DNA of 64,000 bases from Neurospora tetraspora (lineage: Eukaryota; Ascomycota; Sordariomycetes; Sordariales; Sordariaceae): contig NW_026944386.1 of the NCBI RefSeq assembly GCF_033439725.1, positions 2,666,001 to 2,730,000 on the forward strand, given 5' to 3'. The position numbers were made by a program, and so were the translations under genes. Position 1 is the first letter of the stretch. Each line of letters starts with the position of its first letter. The notes beneath the pieces are model-generated. The model saw nothing but the letters and a program-made list of their open reading frames with translations, did no database searches and had not been told where the DNA came from. Below, piece after piece: positions 21,075 to 34,173 of the stretch.

Positions 21075-23305
21075 TTTTGCGTTTCGAGAGGATGGAAATC
21101 AATGCTTCAATGCTACGGCACCATGGCCATCTCGACTCCTTGATTAGGTCAATAGTTACGCAGTAGTATTAATAGGTAGCACGGATATCGGAAATATGAG
21201 AGTGCCGTGGTTGAGTGGTGCCAATGATGAACCCCTTTTTTTCTCATCTCGCAGGTCCCGTCGGCGGCCATGGGTCAGGTCAGTGAGCGGACGGTACCTC
21301 TGACCTCCTTACAAATACACATTCAAAGGCAGGTACCTCCCTTTGCCGACCCCATAAGGCGTCAAGTATCATGGACAGGCACACGACACAAAGAGATAGC
21401 TGATGCCCGAACAAGCTCCCGTCCCGCTGCTAAAGGGGAAACTGGGGACGCCATTTGGGGCCAGACCCTTGGAACACGGGGGACATGGCCTCAGATGACA
21501 AACACCAGAACTGGCGGGGGGTCCTATTTCAGAATCCAGTATCCACAGGGGTTTGCTCTCTTTTTTTGGCGGGAGTCTCTTTCGTGATGGGACATGGCAC
21601 TGTTTGGCTTGTCGGCACTTGCAACGGCCCGGAGCCCACAGCTTGTTGTCAGACCGCAACTGGTCATTCTTGCTTTTAGCAACAGCCAGAAAGAAAAATG
21701 AAGAATGATAACAAGCGGACGGTACGCTCTGCAATGCGGAATGACGATGGAGAGCAAAAAGGGTCGAGTCCGTTTAAGCAAGCCAAGCACCAGCCAGTGC
21801 CGCCTGTCCCTGCAGTGCCTGCAGGGCATTTATCGTGAGGTGGGTTCCCACTGCCCGATCGGTGCTTCTATTGTCGTGATTGATTGATAGACGGCACAGA
21901 CGGCATGTCAACCACCTCATCACTTTCTTAGCACCGCACTCACATCAGACTTGTTGTTTTCCGCAACAAACCAGACACTGGTCAAGCTGCAGAGAGCCAT
22001 TGTGATGGGCTAAAGAGAAATGGTGAGAAGGTAGAAGAAAGGAGGTTTTTGCAGACCAGCTTCCCTGCCTCTAAATAACCCTGGAAAAGACACAAGCTCA
22101 CAGTTCAAAGGGACAAAGGGTTGACCACTAACACGCCCAATTAGGCAGGTAGCTATGTTCGAATACGGATCGTCAAGAGGCCGGGACGACGAAACAGTTC
22201 TGAAGTCTGGACCTTTCTCCAACCCCACTGATCTTCCAACAGCCAAGTGGATACCGAGTTTGGACGCGTCACGTCGACATGACCTCCGGTGGCTTGATGG
22301 ATCTGGTTTGCGCTGTCAACTCGTCCCCCAAACATAATAACAACGGCTTCGGACGCCTCGACGATAACACAACGACATATCCCTCCGAACATGTCCTGCG
22401 GCGTCGGGACAGTTGCGTATCCACATCGAGATTGTCTTGACGACTCCTCTCCAGCAACTGGGCAGGCGCTGCAAGGGAGTTCAGAGCCTCAACCCTCGCT
22501 TGGTCGGACCGATGGGCACACCCAAGACGGACGAGCAAACCTGGCGCGCCACAGCGTCACAGCGTCCGTCACGGCAGCCATACCAACGGGGTTAACTCTG
22601 CCATTACGGACGTATCGTCAGTCTGTCCACGGGCGCGCCGCCGGTCGGTATTCGGGCGGAAAACTCGGAGCGCAAACACCAAAAGAAAACATCAAACTTT
22701 ACCTTGAGTGGATGGCAACGACAATTACAGAAGAGCAGGCAAGCAGCAGACAACACGGATGCCGCTTGCCTACATATTAATACCCGTCCACCATGTTTGA
22801 CGACTCGAGATGGTGGTGATAGCAGCGTCGTGCCGGCTGACGTTGACAACTACAATCACCGCCACAAGTTCCAAGAAAAGCTGTCGCGCGTAGCACTTGT
22901 GCGCCCCAACTAAACATCCGCTGCCCAGAAGTGTCACAGTTCCTCCGTCTTAGACTCCGTGCCTTGCTGACCGCCCCTACGCCCTTCCGCCCTTCCCGTT
23001 TATCTAGCCACTGTGCCATCCGCCGGATTGTCTGGCATGCTCAACCATCTCATAAACACCAAAATGTAACCCTTTGGCGACTTCCAGCTACTTTTTTAGT
23101 ATCTTAGCAGTCGCTATAAGCTCCCTAACGGCATGACTAGCTGTTTAAGCGTCAGGTACCTAAATGTTCTTATGGGCCGGGAAAAAAAGTGGCGCAAAAC
23201 ACGGTTAAAGAGATAACAGCGGGGCCCCGCATAATAGCCAGGCGCTGTTAGTGGAGGGCGGACCCGAGCCAAGGGATGGCTGAGAATCAGCGAGCTGAGA
23301 ATGAG
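21075..23305. other. Intergenic, no supported gene
   Basis: About 2.2 kb between the GTPase-RasGEF start codon and the left end of island B. Composition is normal. Small frames (for example 22391-22780) show no family signature. Confidence 0.5.
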
Positions 23306-23308
23306 TAA

Positions 23309-23328
23309 GGGCGTGTTCCAATTTACTC
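23309..23328 (+). repeat. Left terminal inverted repeat of island B
   Basis: Pairs with 32698-32717 (19 of 20 positions) and is preceded by TAA. Confidence 0.78.
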
Positions 23329-24503
23329 TAATCTCTTATAATAGTCATGCTCCGATGTTAACCCCCATCCGCTCTGCCGCTACACGTGGCGCAGTCTCTT
23401 TATACCCTGTAGGTCCAAATAGTATAATATTAGGATTACGTTTATATATAGTTTGAACGAAATCGGCCAATGTATATAAAGAATGTTCAATTTCTACGTA
23501 AATACTCGAGTATTAAACTACTATAAAAATTTCAAATTTAATTAAATAAAGTGTCTGAAGATAGTACGAATAGTAGGTCCATTTTTATATACTTTTTTTT
23601 CGTATTTCTATAAGGCTTTTATAATTTACTAATACTATAGAGGTAATTTTTATTATATGCAAAATTGTATTTAGAAGGATCGTGTATTTTATTTCTATAA
23701 TTTAATATCATATCGACGCGAAAATTTGTATATATAATGACTATAAATCTAATACCGATGAGGTTATAGAATTAATTTATTATATTACCGATTTTTGGTA
23801 GCCTAATACATTTATATTTTTTAATTCGGCTTTTTAAGATTAAATTGCTGAAATACTATATTATATGATATTTATTAACGTTAAGAATATATAATATTAT
23901 TTTATTAATACGGTTGCTACTTATTTATTAAATTAGGAGTTATTTGTAAGCTTAGACTAACGCTGCCTAAAATTTAATTAAATTGAATTTGTTTATCATA
24001 TTATTTACCAACGAAGCGATACAATTTTAATTACCCGTATAGGTTATAGCAAGAGTATTATCTTTTAAATAGTATTTATCATTTTAATTAATAAAATTTT
24101 TATTTAAATTATACTATTTAATCGGTTTAATAAAGAGTAGCGCGATACTATTATTAAATTTCCTAATATTCGACCTATTTTAATCGATTAATTAATTATA
24201 AAGGTATAATCTTTAACCTCGTTTATTTCTTATAAGGGCGGCTAAGATTCGCCCCCCTATAGGATTTAAATATATTATATAGCTAATTTTATAATAGTAT
24301 CTTCGCTTCTAATCAGATTTGGAAATTGGAAATTATATATATATCCTCTTCGGTCTAAAATAAACTACTTATATAAAATTTATAAGTTAATACGTATAGT
24401 TTTATTCAATTAACAAATCATATTTATTGTTATAAACGAATTATATATTATATTCTAATAACGTACATTTCGGAAATAATTTATAAATATTTATATTATT
24501 AAA

Positions 24504-24590
24504 GGGGGGATAGCTCAGTTGGGAAGATCTGAGCTTAGTTTACCTTCGGTTTCATCCGAAAGGTCGTAGGTTCGAATCCCGCTCCCCTCT
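24504..24590 (+). tRNA. tRNA-like sequence, probable pseudogene or SINE head
   Basis: A 7-bp acceptor stem can form between 24504-24510 (GGGGGGA) and 24583-24589 (TCCCCTC, one G-U pair). TAGCTCAGTTGG at 24511 fits a Pol III A box and D-arm, and GGTTCGAATCC at 24569 is a perfect B box with T-loop. The T-stem has one mismatch that a RIP change would explain. A 5-bp stem TTCGG/CCGAA encloses only six loop bases (TTTCAT). About 20 extra bases lie between the D-arm and this stem, so the anticodon is not certain. A T-run follows at 24592. It lies inside island B and is therefore more likely tRNA-derived than a working tRNA gene. Confidence 0.45.
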
Positions 24591-26172
24591 CTTTTATCCG
24601 ATTTTTCGGATGAAATTTCTTCCCCGCTTTCCTCCCTAAATAAGCGTTAAAAATATAGAGGGCTCGCTCTAATCCAAAACCCTAGCAATACGTAATTGGG
24701 TACGTATAAAACTTATTCCTATTCGAAGAAACGGCTTCTCTCCACTCTAGCTAATAGGGTCTTGGAATTGGAACCCTACTTCCAAAAATCCATTCCGGAG
24801 CTATAGTACTAGTTCGGTATTAGAATCTAAAACCCGTACGGCAATTACGACAATTAATTAATTACGTTATTTCTCACTAATCCCGGCCTATATAAGTGTA
24901 TATATATAAGTAACCAATAGAGGCCAATCGGCGAAGAATTCTAATAAATAAGACCCCTCCCCTCTACCCCTATACTTTAAAAATAAAATAGAACTACCTA
25001 ACGAAAACGTAGTACCGAAGCGCCGGGTAAGGGGGGCGGGGTTTTGGAATTAACTAATTAGAAATAGCGAAGTCTACTGGGATAAAAGAAATAACGAAAA
25101 AAAAAAGATAATAAACGACGAAATAACTAAAATCTCCTCCGAACGCGATGCGGTAAAGCGGCGTATTAGGCGCGGGGGTAGGGTTAGAGTTGGAAATAGG
25201 GTAGCTAGAGGTTTTCATCCGGTATTTACGGTTTTCCCTCTAGACTAAAAAAGGAAGTAGTACCGCATGCCCACTAGGGGAACTATAGTATAATTTAGCA
25301 AAATAAGATAATATATATATATATATTATTAAAACTATTATTCTATTTAATATTCTTTAATTTCAATATACGGTTACTTTTATTTATAAAATATAATTAT
25401 ATATATATAAATATAGCGGTTTCCGCCCGGAGGGTTATAATTTAAGTAAATCTTCTATTATTTATACTTTTATCAACCGGTCTAATATTATAATAGTATT
25501 ATAACTGATTCTATTAAACGCATTTAAAAATTACCGGCAGCTCGAATTCGTCTTCGGTACGTTAATACTTAACGACCCCCGGCTTAATATTTATTTTATT
25601 CCGAAATCTATTATTTATATTAATAATAAACTATTATTTTTCTCCGCCCGGTCGTATCTCTTATAATATTTTATACTTTCTAGCTACGAACCTTTATATA
25701 TAATAAAAGTAATTTATAAATATAATATCAATACCTATCTTCTAAATTAGAGGGCTATATATAAGGATTTTAAATAGCCTAATTCTACGTACCGGATAAT
25801 ACTTACTACCGTTTCGTTTAATATAAGTATAGATATTCCGAATATATAATATATAATATAATATAACGCGGTTATGTCCGATGATATTACGGACTTAATT
25901 TAGCGTTTTAAATACGCTATCTATACGGATCCTATTATATATAGTATGGGGTTTTAGTTCGTCTTTTATTATTAATTTGATTATTTTAATTAATTATACG
26001 AATTTACTAAAATAAAAAGGATTATATATTTTAACAATAATATTTTATTATATTATTCCGCTATTCTAATATTCGAAACCTAATATATATTACTTCTTCT
26101 ATTTATTGATATTATTTTATAATATATTATATTAAATTTCGTTTTAATTGAAGAGTCGGTCAATTCATTTAT

Positions 26173-26244
26173 TTCGGGGGATAAGGATATTTCGGACGAG
26201 GAAAATACTTCGGACGAAGAAAATACTTCGGATAGGGAAGGTAT
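26173..26244 (+). repeat. Four tandem 18-bp units encoding an acidic peptide repeat (relic)
   Basis: Units at 26173, 26191, 26209 and 26227 are each 18 bp and stay open in one frame, reading SGDKDI, SDEENT, SDEENT, SDREGI. The frame stays open for several dozen codons on either side despite RIP. It is probably the acid-rich part of a decayed transposon or host protein. Confidence 0.6.
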
Positions 26245-27420
26245 ATTAAATATAAAGAAATTATTAAATAATAAAAATATTATAGTCGTTTAATAAGTTC
26301 TATAAGAATTAAGTATTGGCGATAGTAATCAATAATTTCGTATTTAAGATAAAATAGAAAAAGCAATTTAAGAGAAGGTTATAAAAAAGTATAAAAAGAT
26401 ATACGAATTCATTAATATACTATATTTTAAATTATATATTGAGAAACTATTATAAAAATTTAGGCTACCTTCTACTTTCGGGAAATTATATAATTATACA
26501 ATAAATTTCAATACTTAATATTTCGGTACCGTTCTTATTATAATACTTCGTTTATAATATTATAATAAATACTATCCCTCCTTAGGTTTCCTACTACCCA
26601 TCTTAAAAAAGAAATCTACGGTTATTATTAGGTGCTTAGTGAAATTATTAAAAACTAGTTTTATTCTAATTAAATTAGACCACTTTATAATTATCATAAT
26701 TAAAATTCTTTATCCTAATATCCTTAAGCTCTTCGATTTACCTAAAAAACTTTTATATCCTTAGATTTTATATACGTATTTACGTGTAAGTTCGGTAAAT
26801 AGATTTTTATATTTATTATATATAACTTTATTAAAATTATTTTAAAGTTCGAAGCGTAGAAGTAATTAGGAGATTATAGCAATATATTAATTATAAAGTA
26901 TATATATATTATTCCCTTTGTATTGGAAGCGTTTATTATTAATTTAGAATGAATTATTCGTAATAAAGCGAACGTAGAGAAAAGGAGATTAGCGAAGGCG
27001 GGATAAATATAAAATTTCAAAATATTTACGAATAGTAATTCGGGTATTATAAGTCTAACTTTATACGCGGCTCTTCTTATTAGTACGTATATAAATATAG
27101 CCTTACCCGCTAAAAGGGTAAAGATTAGTATAATATTAGTAAAATGGAAGAAATAAATATATATATTTTATATTCTTAAAAATATTTAGGCCAAACTTCT
27201 TATTTAATTGTTTAAATCCTATAAGGGTCGATAAATGATAAATAAAAATAACTAAGAATTTCGAGACTTATATTAAATTTCTTTTAAATTTCGGCCTCTA
27301 TTTTGATTTTTATATTATAAATAATCTATATATTCGGGTATAAAAAACCCCCCCCTATATTTTCTATAATCGTTCTTTCCTTTTCTTCTTATAATTTAAT
27401 CGTACCTTTTTATATTCCCT

Positions 27421-27541
27421 ATCGGATTTAAATCCCCATTCAATTTTATAAAATACTTTACGTTTTATTCCCTTATCGGATTTAAATCCTAGCCCGAATT
27501 TATAAAATATACTATAATACAATTACTCTATCGGATTTAAA
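27421..27541 (+). repeat. Three direct repeats with 54-55-bp period
   Basis: ATCGGATTTAAAT starts at 27421, 27475 and 27530. Between copies the sequences share a TTTATAAAATA block. The element is non-coding as it stands. Confidence 0.6.
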
Positions 27542-30500
27542 TTTCGCTTCCGTACAAAGTAAGACGATTCTTACTTTCTCATTTAATTTTTATAAAGTAA
27601 TATTCCAACTCTAATAAATAGCGCGGGAGAAAATTAATTATATTTAGCTGGTAAATAATTTATATCCCGGCCTTATTATAATTTTCTTCGACGGAAAGAA
27701 TATAGAATCTTTATAGTGGCTTTACCATTTACTATTCAATTAGTACAAATTTTTAAGGACGGGCAAAAAAGAAAATTAGAAACTTTAAAGAAGGAGAACC
27801 TTAATAATATTTCACTTTAATATAATTACCCCCCCAACGCTAATACGTACAATATTAAAAAAGTAAAAAAACTAATATTTAATTTCAATATAATAATTTA
27901 AATCGACGGCCCGATTATTTACTATTATAAAGAAATCTTTATATAGTCTATAACCCCAGAGCATTGGAGGAAGTGATAAAATAGAAACAGTGCAAATATA
28001 TAATTAATTAAATAAGTAATAATATAGTAAATTTATAAGTCTTATTTATTCATAAATAGTAATATAGCCGGTATTTTAAAGTACGTAAATATTAGGGCCC
28101 TATTATAGTATTCGGACTACGCTCGTAAATATATTTACCGCCTAAATCCTATAGGGAAGGGGTATTCTCCCTAATACTCCTCCTTTATAGGATTTAAATT
28201 TATTTAGGGTATTCGCTAACTGTATTATAATTTCACTAATTTTCAGCCTATTAAAATATTGTAAAATAGCTCAAGATTTTAATTACGAAGTTTAATTTAA
28301 TAATAGAAATTAAATATAGAATTCGTAGAAGATTATTGTTCTTAATATATTAGAATATAAAGTTTATAACCGTATTTTATAATATTTATTCCAAGCTCCC
28401 AATCTCCCTACTTATACCTTCGCTATCTATTTAAACGATTTAAATATTAATAATAATTTATTTATGATAAATAAAAATATAATTTATTTAAAAACGATTA
28501 TGTTCGCTATATAACTAATTTACTTTCGAACCTTTTGTATTGCTATAAATAATACGGGATTAACCCGATTTATATAATAGGGCAATAATATATTCTCCAA
28601 GGACGTATAATCTAGGTTCTTTATAGACGATTAATTCCGTATGATAATTTATTTTACGTAATTTTACAATTTGCGTTAATATATATATAAATCGATTATT
28701 AGCTGGGTAAAAAGCCTAAACCTAAGTAAATTTATATTAATCTTTATTTTTAACGCTTAAAATTTAATAAGGTTAGTAGATATAAGCTAGGACGATTAAA
28801 TCCTTAATAATAATATATAACGCCTAATTAATTAAATTTTCAATATTTCTAAAGAAACCTTCTATAATATCAATTATCGTTTTATTATTGGCGGATCCGC
28901 CGCGTATTTATTAATTACAAGTTTATTTCTATAGGCCGATATTATAGAACGTTCTATATATAACTTTATATATTTCTAATTATATTTATATATTTATTAA
29001 TAATTAGGAAAGAAGAGGAATATTTTTAAAAACTTTAGCACCAATATTAATAAACTTAATAAAGACCTCCGAATGTAGAATATTCTTAAAATAAATAATA
29101 GTTTATTCGTAGCGATTATTAGAATATTGCGCGAAGAAAAGTATAATTGATTCGAAGATCCGGTCTAAATAAAGCCCCTAAAGGATTTGGACGTAATAGT
29201 AAGAACTTTCCTCTAACTGGGCAAAGTAATTAAATTAATAGTAAATAAGTAATTTAACGAATAATTTAACGATATATTCGATACTTTAAGCTTCGAAATA
29301 AAGGGTAAGCGTAAACGTAATAAGAAAGAACGATTCAAAATATTTAATATATTAGCCGCCTTTACTAATTACCTAAATATGTTATAAGAGGGTAGCACCT
29401 AATAATTAGTAAAAACGCGCTTTAAAATTTATTATTAAATAGCGGGCTTTATTTAAAAGCGTTATTCGCTATTAAATATTTTACCGAATTATATTATAAT
29501 TTAATTTATAATAAAAACGTAGGGGAGAATTACCAGCGTTAATTATAATACTATTTCTAATCCTCATACGGAGGACGTATAATATTATAATTTTTATATT
29601 CTATATAAATATTATAAAAAGGAAGAGTAAACGAATTAAATATTAGGGGATACCGTAGGTAATTCCTTTTTATTCTATTAAAAGAAATTCCTTTTACCGT
29701 ACTAATTAATTAATAAATTGTATTTTCCTCGTTTAAATCCTACAGGAGGATAAACAGGCCTATCCTTTTATAGGATATAAATACGTAATATTAACTCGTT
29801 TTTTTAAATATATATATAATTTAATAATTAGAAAAAGCCCCCCTTAAATACGCAATATTAATTAACGAAGTTAGTACTAGTAAAATTATTATTCATTTTA
29901 CCGTAGTCCTAATATATATTATAAAATTAATACGCGATACCGAATTTAATAAATCTATATATATTTACCTAACGGTAATTTTAATACCGGCGTTACTTAT
30001 TATATAAATATTCGCCGAAGCGACTATAATATTTAGTAGTATTTTGGACGTTTACGTTTAATTTAATACTATTAAATAAATGCCTATAAACAATCCAAAG
30101 CGCAATAAAATTATAAATTAAAACGATTTTGATAAATTAATAAGTAAATATATATATTAGCGAAACCGCCCTACTATTATTAAAATTATTATTTTAGCGG
30201 CGATATCCACTTACTTCTACTATTAAATTAAAGTTTATAAATATATGTATAATATATTAAATTATTCCAATAGGTTTAAAGTTAAGGATTATATATTATA
30301 GCAATTAATAATTAAAGGTAAGGGTAAGACTAAAAATTAACGACGCGGATTATATTAATAAGTCGGAAAATAATTATAAGTTTAATAATTCTAATAACGA
30401 AGAGCCGGAAAAAGCCCCGGTTCGTTATTTAGAATTATTTCCGCGAATAATAACTTCCCCGACGGTACGGTAAAAAAAAGACGCATTATATTTTTATCCT

Positions 30501-31269
30501 TCCGTAATTCTTTAATAAAATTCTATTTATCCTTTTTAGTTATATAATAAAGAGGGGATATTATTATTAAAGTATTGATAAATATTTAGAAGTAATAATT
30601 ATATTTAATTAAATTCGCCGGTATAAGAGAAAAGGATATAATAGTAAAAGGACCGGCTATAGTAATAGAGGGAGACGATAGTATACTTTATAATAAGTAT
30701 TTCTAAATGTTAGAAATAGATTTAGCTAATTTAAATATATTATCTATGGTTGTTAACTTCCTCTTTATAATCGGCTGTACATAGAAAGGTGCTTCTTTAT
30801 TATTAGAACCTATAAATTCCTCTATCGAATCCCTCTTTTTCTTCGCCTTCCCTTTCCTTTCCTTTTATTTTTCTTCGCCGGGGTAATATCGTTATTATTA
30901 TACTTTCGGATATACTTCCCTTCTAATTATTATTATAATTACTATTCTAATTTAATAATATATTTGCTAATCGTCTAATTAATAGTAAATATTAAAGTAT
31001 ATTCGTTACAGTACTTAAAAGGAGTCGTTTTCAACTACTTTACTCCTAATAGTTTACTTTTAAGGAAGGAAACCTAAGTATTCTTATCCGCTTTAAACTG
31101 CTCAACCGATTCGTTAAAGACTACCTTAATTCTCTAGAAGACTATAATTTATAAGTAATAATCGTCCTTATAAATATTCTAACGATTCTATAGCCGCTTA
31201 TAATTTTAATTAATATTTAATTATACCGTTACTAATACTTCGCCCGCCGTATTAAAAGCCTTCCTTAAC

Positions 31270-31640
31270 TAGCTAATTAATTCGCTATAGAGCTTCCCCT
31301 TCTTAGAGAGCTCGGCGAAGGTAATTATAAATAGCTGCTTTGAGGCGTTAATCTATCGAGGGGATGCTTTACCGTTATTGGAGGTGGAGGCCGCGGTAGG
31401 CTGGGCACTAGGGGATTAGGTACTAGGGGGTTGGGTATTAAGGAGCTGGGTATTAAGGGGAGGGATTAATAGCCGTAGCCGTATAATAGAGATATTAAGG
31501 ATTAAGTTATTATTACTATCGCTATTATCGCTGTCGTTATTATTATTCTTATTAAATAATAAAGGGATAGTTAACAGCCGGCGAAATAATAAAATAAGTA
31601 TGCTAATACTAGGTTAATTTACTTAGCTACCTTTAGTATT
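31270..31640 (-). pseudogene. RIP-decayed coding relic with Pro/Thr and Asn/Asp/Ser repeats
   Basis: Read on the minus strand, one frame stays mostly open across this stretch. It shows an N/D/S-rich run, then 15-bp repeats (31404-31463), then a tail containing FAELSKKGKLYSELIS. The in-frame stops seen are TAA or TAG, which RIP produces from Gln codons. The former product is not recognised. Confidence 0.45.
31404..31463 (-). repeat. Four tandem 15-bp units (minus-strand Q-P-P-S-T type peptide repeat)
   Basis: Four 15-bp units start at 31404, 31419, 31434 and 31449. On the minus strand they read PPLNT, QLLNT, QPPST and stop-SPSA. Differences between units are mostly G-to-A or C-to-T, as RIP would cause. 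Confidence 0.6.
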
Positions 31641-32697
31641 TCCTTGACTTCGATTTCGCTAACCTCTACCCCGCCTAGTAATTTAAATTATTTATAAGGG
31701 GGAGGCTATAGTAGAAGAGCAGGGGGTAGGCTAGGGAGTAGGCGGCTAGTTCGAGTACGTACGTTGGTTAATACGGGGTATAGGAAATATAGGGTCTAAT
31801 TAAGAAGCCAGTAGGGTAATTAAGGGACGAGGAAGAGGACAGTTAATAGTAGTAAAGCTAATAATACTATATTCTTATACTTTAATATAATTGGGCGATA
31901 CGTTACTGAAGTTATAAATATCGATAGTGAAATCCTTTTACTAATTGGGGGTTGGGCTATGCGGGCCGTTGTAAATATATTTATTTAAGTTAAAGATATT
32001 ATTGTCGTTAGCGTCGTTGATAAGGTTAGCGATTTGGAGGCAGCGGGAGGATATAATAGGTAAGAGAGAAAGTAATAGTTAAGAGAGGAAGTAATAGATA
32101 AGAGTACTAATAATAGAGGATTCTATTTAATAAAATTATAGAATTAATACTTATATTTATATACTCGAGAGCTCCTAGCTAGGCACTCTAGTCAATTCGA
32201 TTCAATTAATTAAAAATTAGCGATTTACGATATTTAACGATTATTATTAATAATAATAGTTCTCAAACGTTCAAAAGTACAATTCCTGTAGTTTGTTCGA
32301 TTCCAGCTGTTATTGCAATAGATTATTATTTATATCCCCTTTTTTACTCCTTAAACCTTCAACCTCAATAATATTAATTACTATACCTAATAATTAAATA
32401 AACGTTATACAATTATATAGAGCAGCTTCCTAATTATTAAATAGATGTTTCTATTTGTAAATACCTTTAAAATTGAGTTTATAACGGTAATTACGGTTCT
32501 ATGATTGAATAGACGAGTTTTAGTATGGAGATTTCGATAGATAAGCTATACCCCTGCGTATGGCTTCGCTTATTAGTACGTATAGGCGCTACCATGTAAT
32601 AAAGAAAAAAAGAAAAAAGATAAAATGGTATAAAGACCCCCCTGTTAAGACCGCAGATTTTAGCGTTGTATACGAATCAACAGACTCGATCAACTGG

Positions 32698-32717
32698 GAG
32701 TAAACTGGAACACGCCC
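32698..32717 (-). repeat. Right terminal inverted repeat of island B
   Basis: Pairs with 23309-23328 (19 of 20 positions) and is followed by TAA. Confidence 0.78.
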
Positions 32718-32720
32718 TAA

Positions 32721-34173
32721 CGGTACAACATGCTTGCTGATCGATGCTTAATCGAATCCCATCCTTGTGGGAAAACCAGATCGAGGTCGTTCGGCCGTTT
32801 TACCTGTCTTACACTCCTTGTCAGTTCAAGTGTGTGTGGTCGGCATGCTACCAAACAAGTCAAGTTCAAGTTGGCCAAAGTCTCACCTCGTTTTATTACG
32901 CTGTAGGGGTACGCCATGCTACTTTGTCTGCTAAGGGAAAAGCTTCATTCCTCGACTTGGCAGCTTGTCAGGGTCTCTACACGGTGAGCATGCGCCCTCA
33001 CAGATTAGACAATACTCAATAGTCTTTCACAAGTCACGATCCCCTCCGTCATCGGTCCAAGGCCGTTATCAATGGTCCAGCTAGGTAAGGCTCCAGTGGC
33101 AAGCGAGGCACGAGTGCAAAACACCCCCTCATCCCATTCCAGTTTGGTATAATCCCCAGTCACGGGCAAAAATGTAGTGCAAGTCAAGTGACACACATTG
33201 TCAGATTGTCTCTCTCGTCCGGGTCGCTCATCTGCAAGAATCCAAGGCAGCGCGCGTGGGCTGAGTCCTCATGATGTGACCATGGTCGAACACCGGCATT
33301 TGGCTGTCCGTCAACTGTTCGCTACCACGCTGTTCTATCATGATATGCACATAAACATTGAATGCGACAGCACGTTGCTACCGTACGCTGCAGAGCGAAG
33401 GAGAATCGGTCGTTCACCTGGTTTCTTGGCTCTTGGGTACCAAAAACAGAAACGATAGGAACAATGGTTGGCGTAACGTCCAATTTAACGATCCAGCTTT
33501 GCCCAATCTTAGCGAGAATCATAAAGTTCGCCTCTGACCAAAAAGAGTTGGGGGAGGGAAGCCCAGTGAGGGAGGGGTCACAGTCTGTTCAGGTACGACT
33601 TGGAAAAGACGGGAACCACCCGGAAGTACCAAAGGTATATACTTTCCTGTCCTCGCCCTTTGCGGCTTCTTCCTGTCGTACCACCCGTCGTCCGAGTTGA
33701 TGTGTCCATCCCTTGACAACTGTTCTTTGTTGAGAAAAATTAGACACCATCTTTGGGGCAAGGGAGATCCATTCAAAGACTAGAAGAAAGCACGATATCC
33801 TCAAGACCATCACCAGCACCACTATATCATTTCTTACCACCGTCGCTTTCGCTCTTCAAAATTACTTAGCATATCTTATAGTCTTTTGTATCCTTTCATA
33901 AAACTGTCACTAAGGCCAGGTCTTCGGGATAAGACGTCCAGAACAAGCAAAGGATGAGCTTGTACGGCAAGGGTCGTGCCATAAAGCAAGAGCCGTCCAA
34001 GGGAACGGGCAGAACAACGCAACGTGACCGACGCATGCTGTCGAACTGGCAGCTACTGCACGTCTAACATTTACACCACCTCAACAGGCACCGGGAAATC
34101 CTCGCATCCGGGCCAAATCGCCGAGTAAAATCCTTCCTGCCTGCATCGGCTCAGCCCTCGCACCTTCCTCGAG
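32721..34173. other. Intergenic, no supported gene
   Basis: About 1.45 kb between island B and the start of the low-complexity gene. Composition is normal. It probably holds that gene's promoter and leader. No motif-bearing frame seen. Confidence 0.5.

Larger units (their letters stand above)
23306..32720. mobile_element. RIP island B: 9.4-kb decayed element flanked by inverted repeats and TAA duplication
   Basis: The island begins with an inverted repeat at 23309-23328 (GGGCGTGTTCCA then TTTACTC) and ends with its complement at 32698-32717, one mismatch in 20 bp. TAA directly flanks both ends (23306-23308, 32718-32720). A 3-bp TWA duplication and G-rich ends are the hallmark of PIF/Harbinger transposons. 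At 9.4 kb it is large for that class, so nested insertions are likely. The body is RIP-mutated (TpA-rich, CpA-poor). Patches of better preserved sequence exist at 24500-25300 and 31280-31860. Coding relics are listed separately; no intact transposase was recognised. Confidence 0.65.

Noticed and set aside
23306-32720. Island B as a centromere fragment
   Set aside because: RIP-mutated AT-rich DNA also forms Neurospora centromeres, but paired terminal repeats with a TAA duplication and a length of only 9.4 kb fit a dispersed element better.
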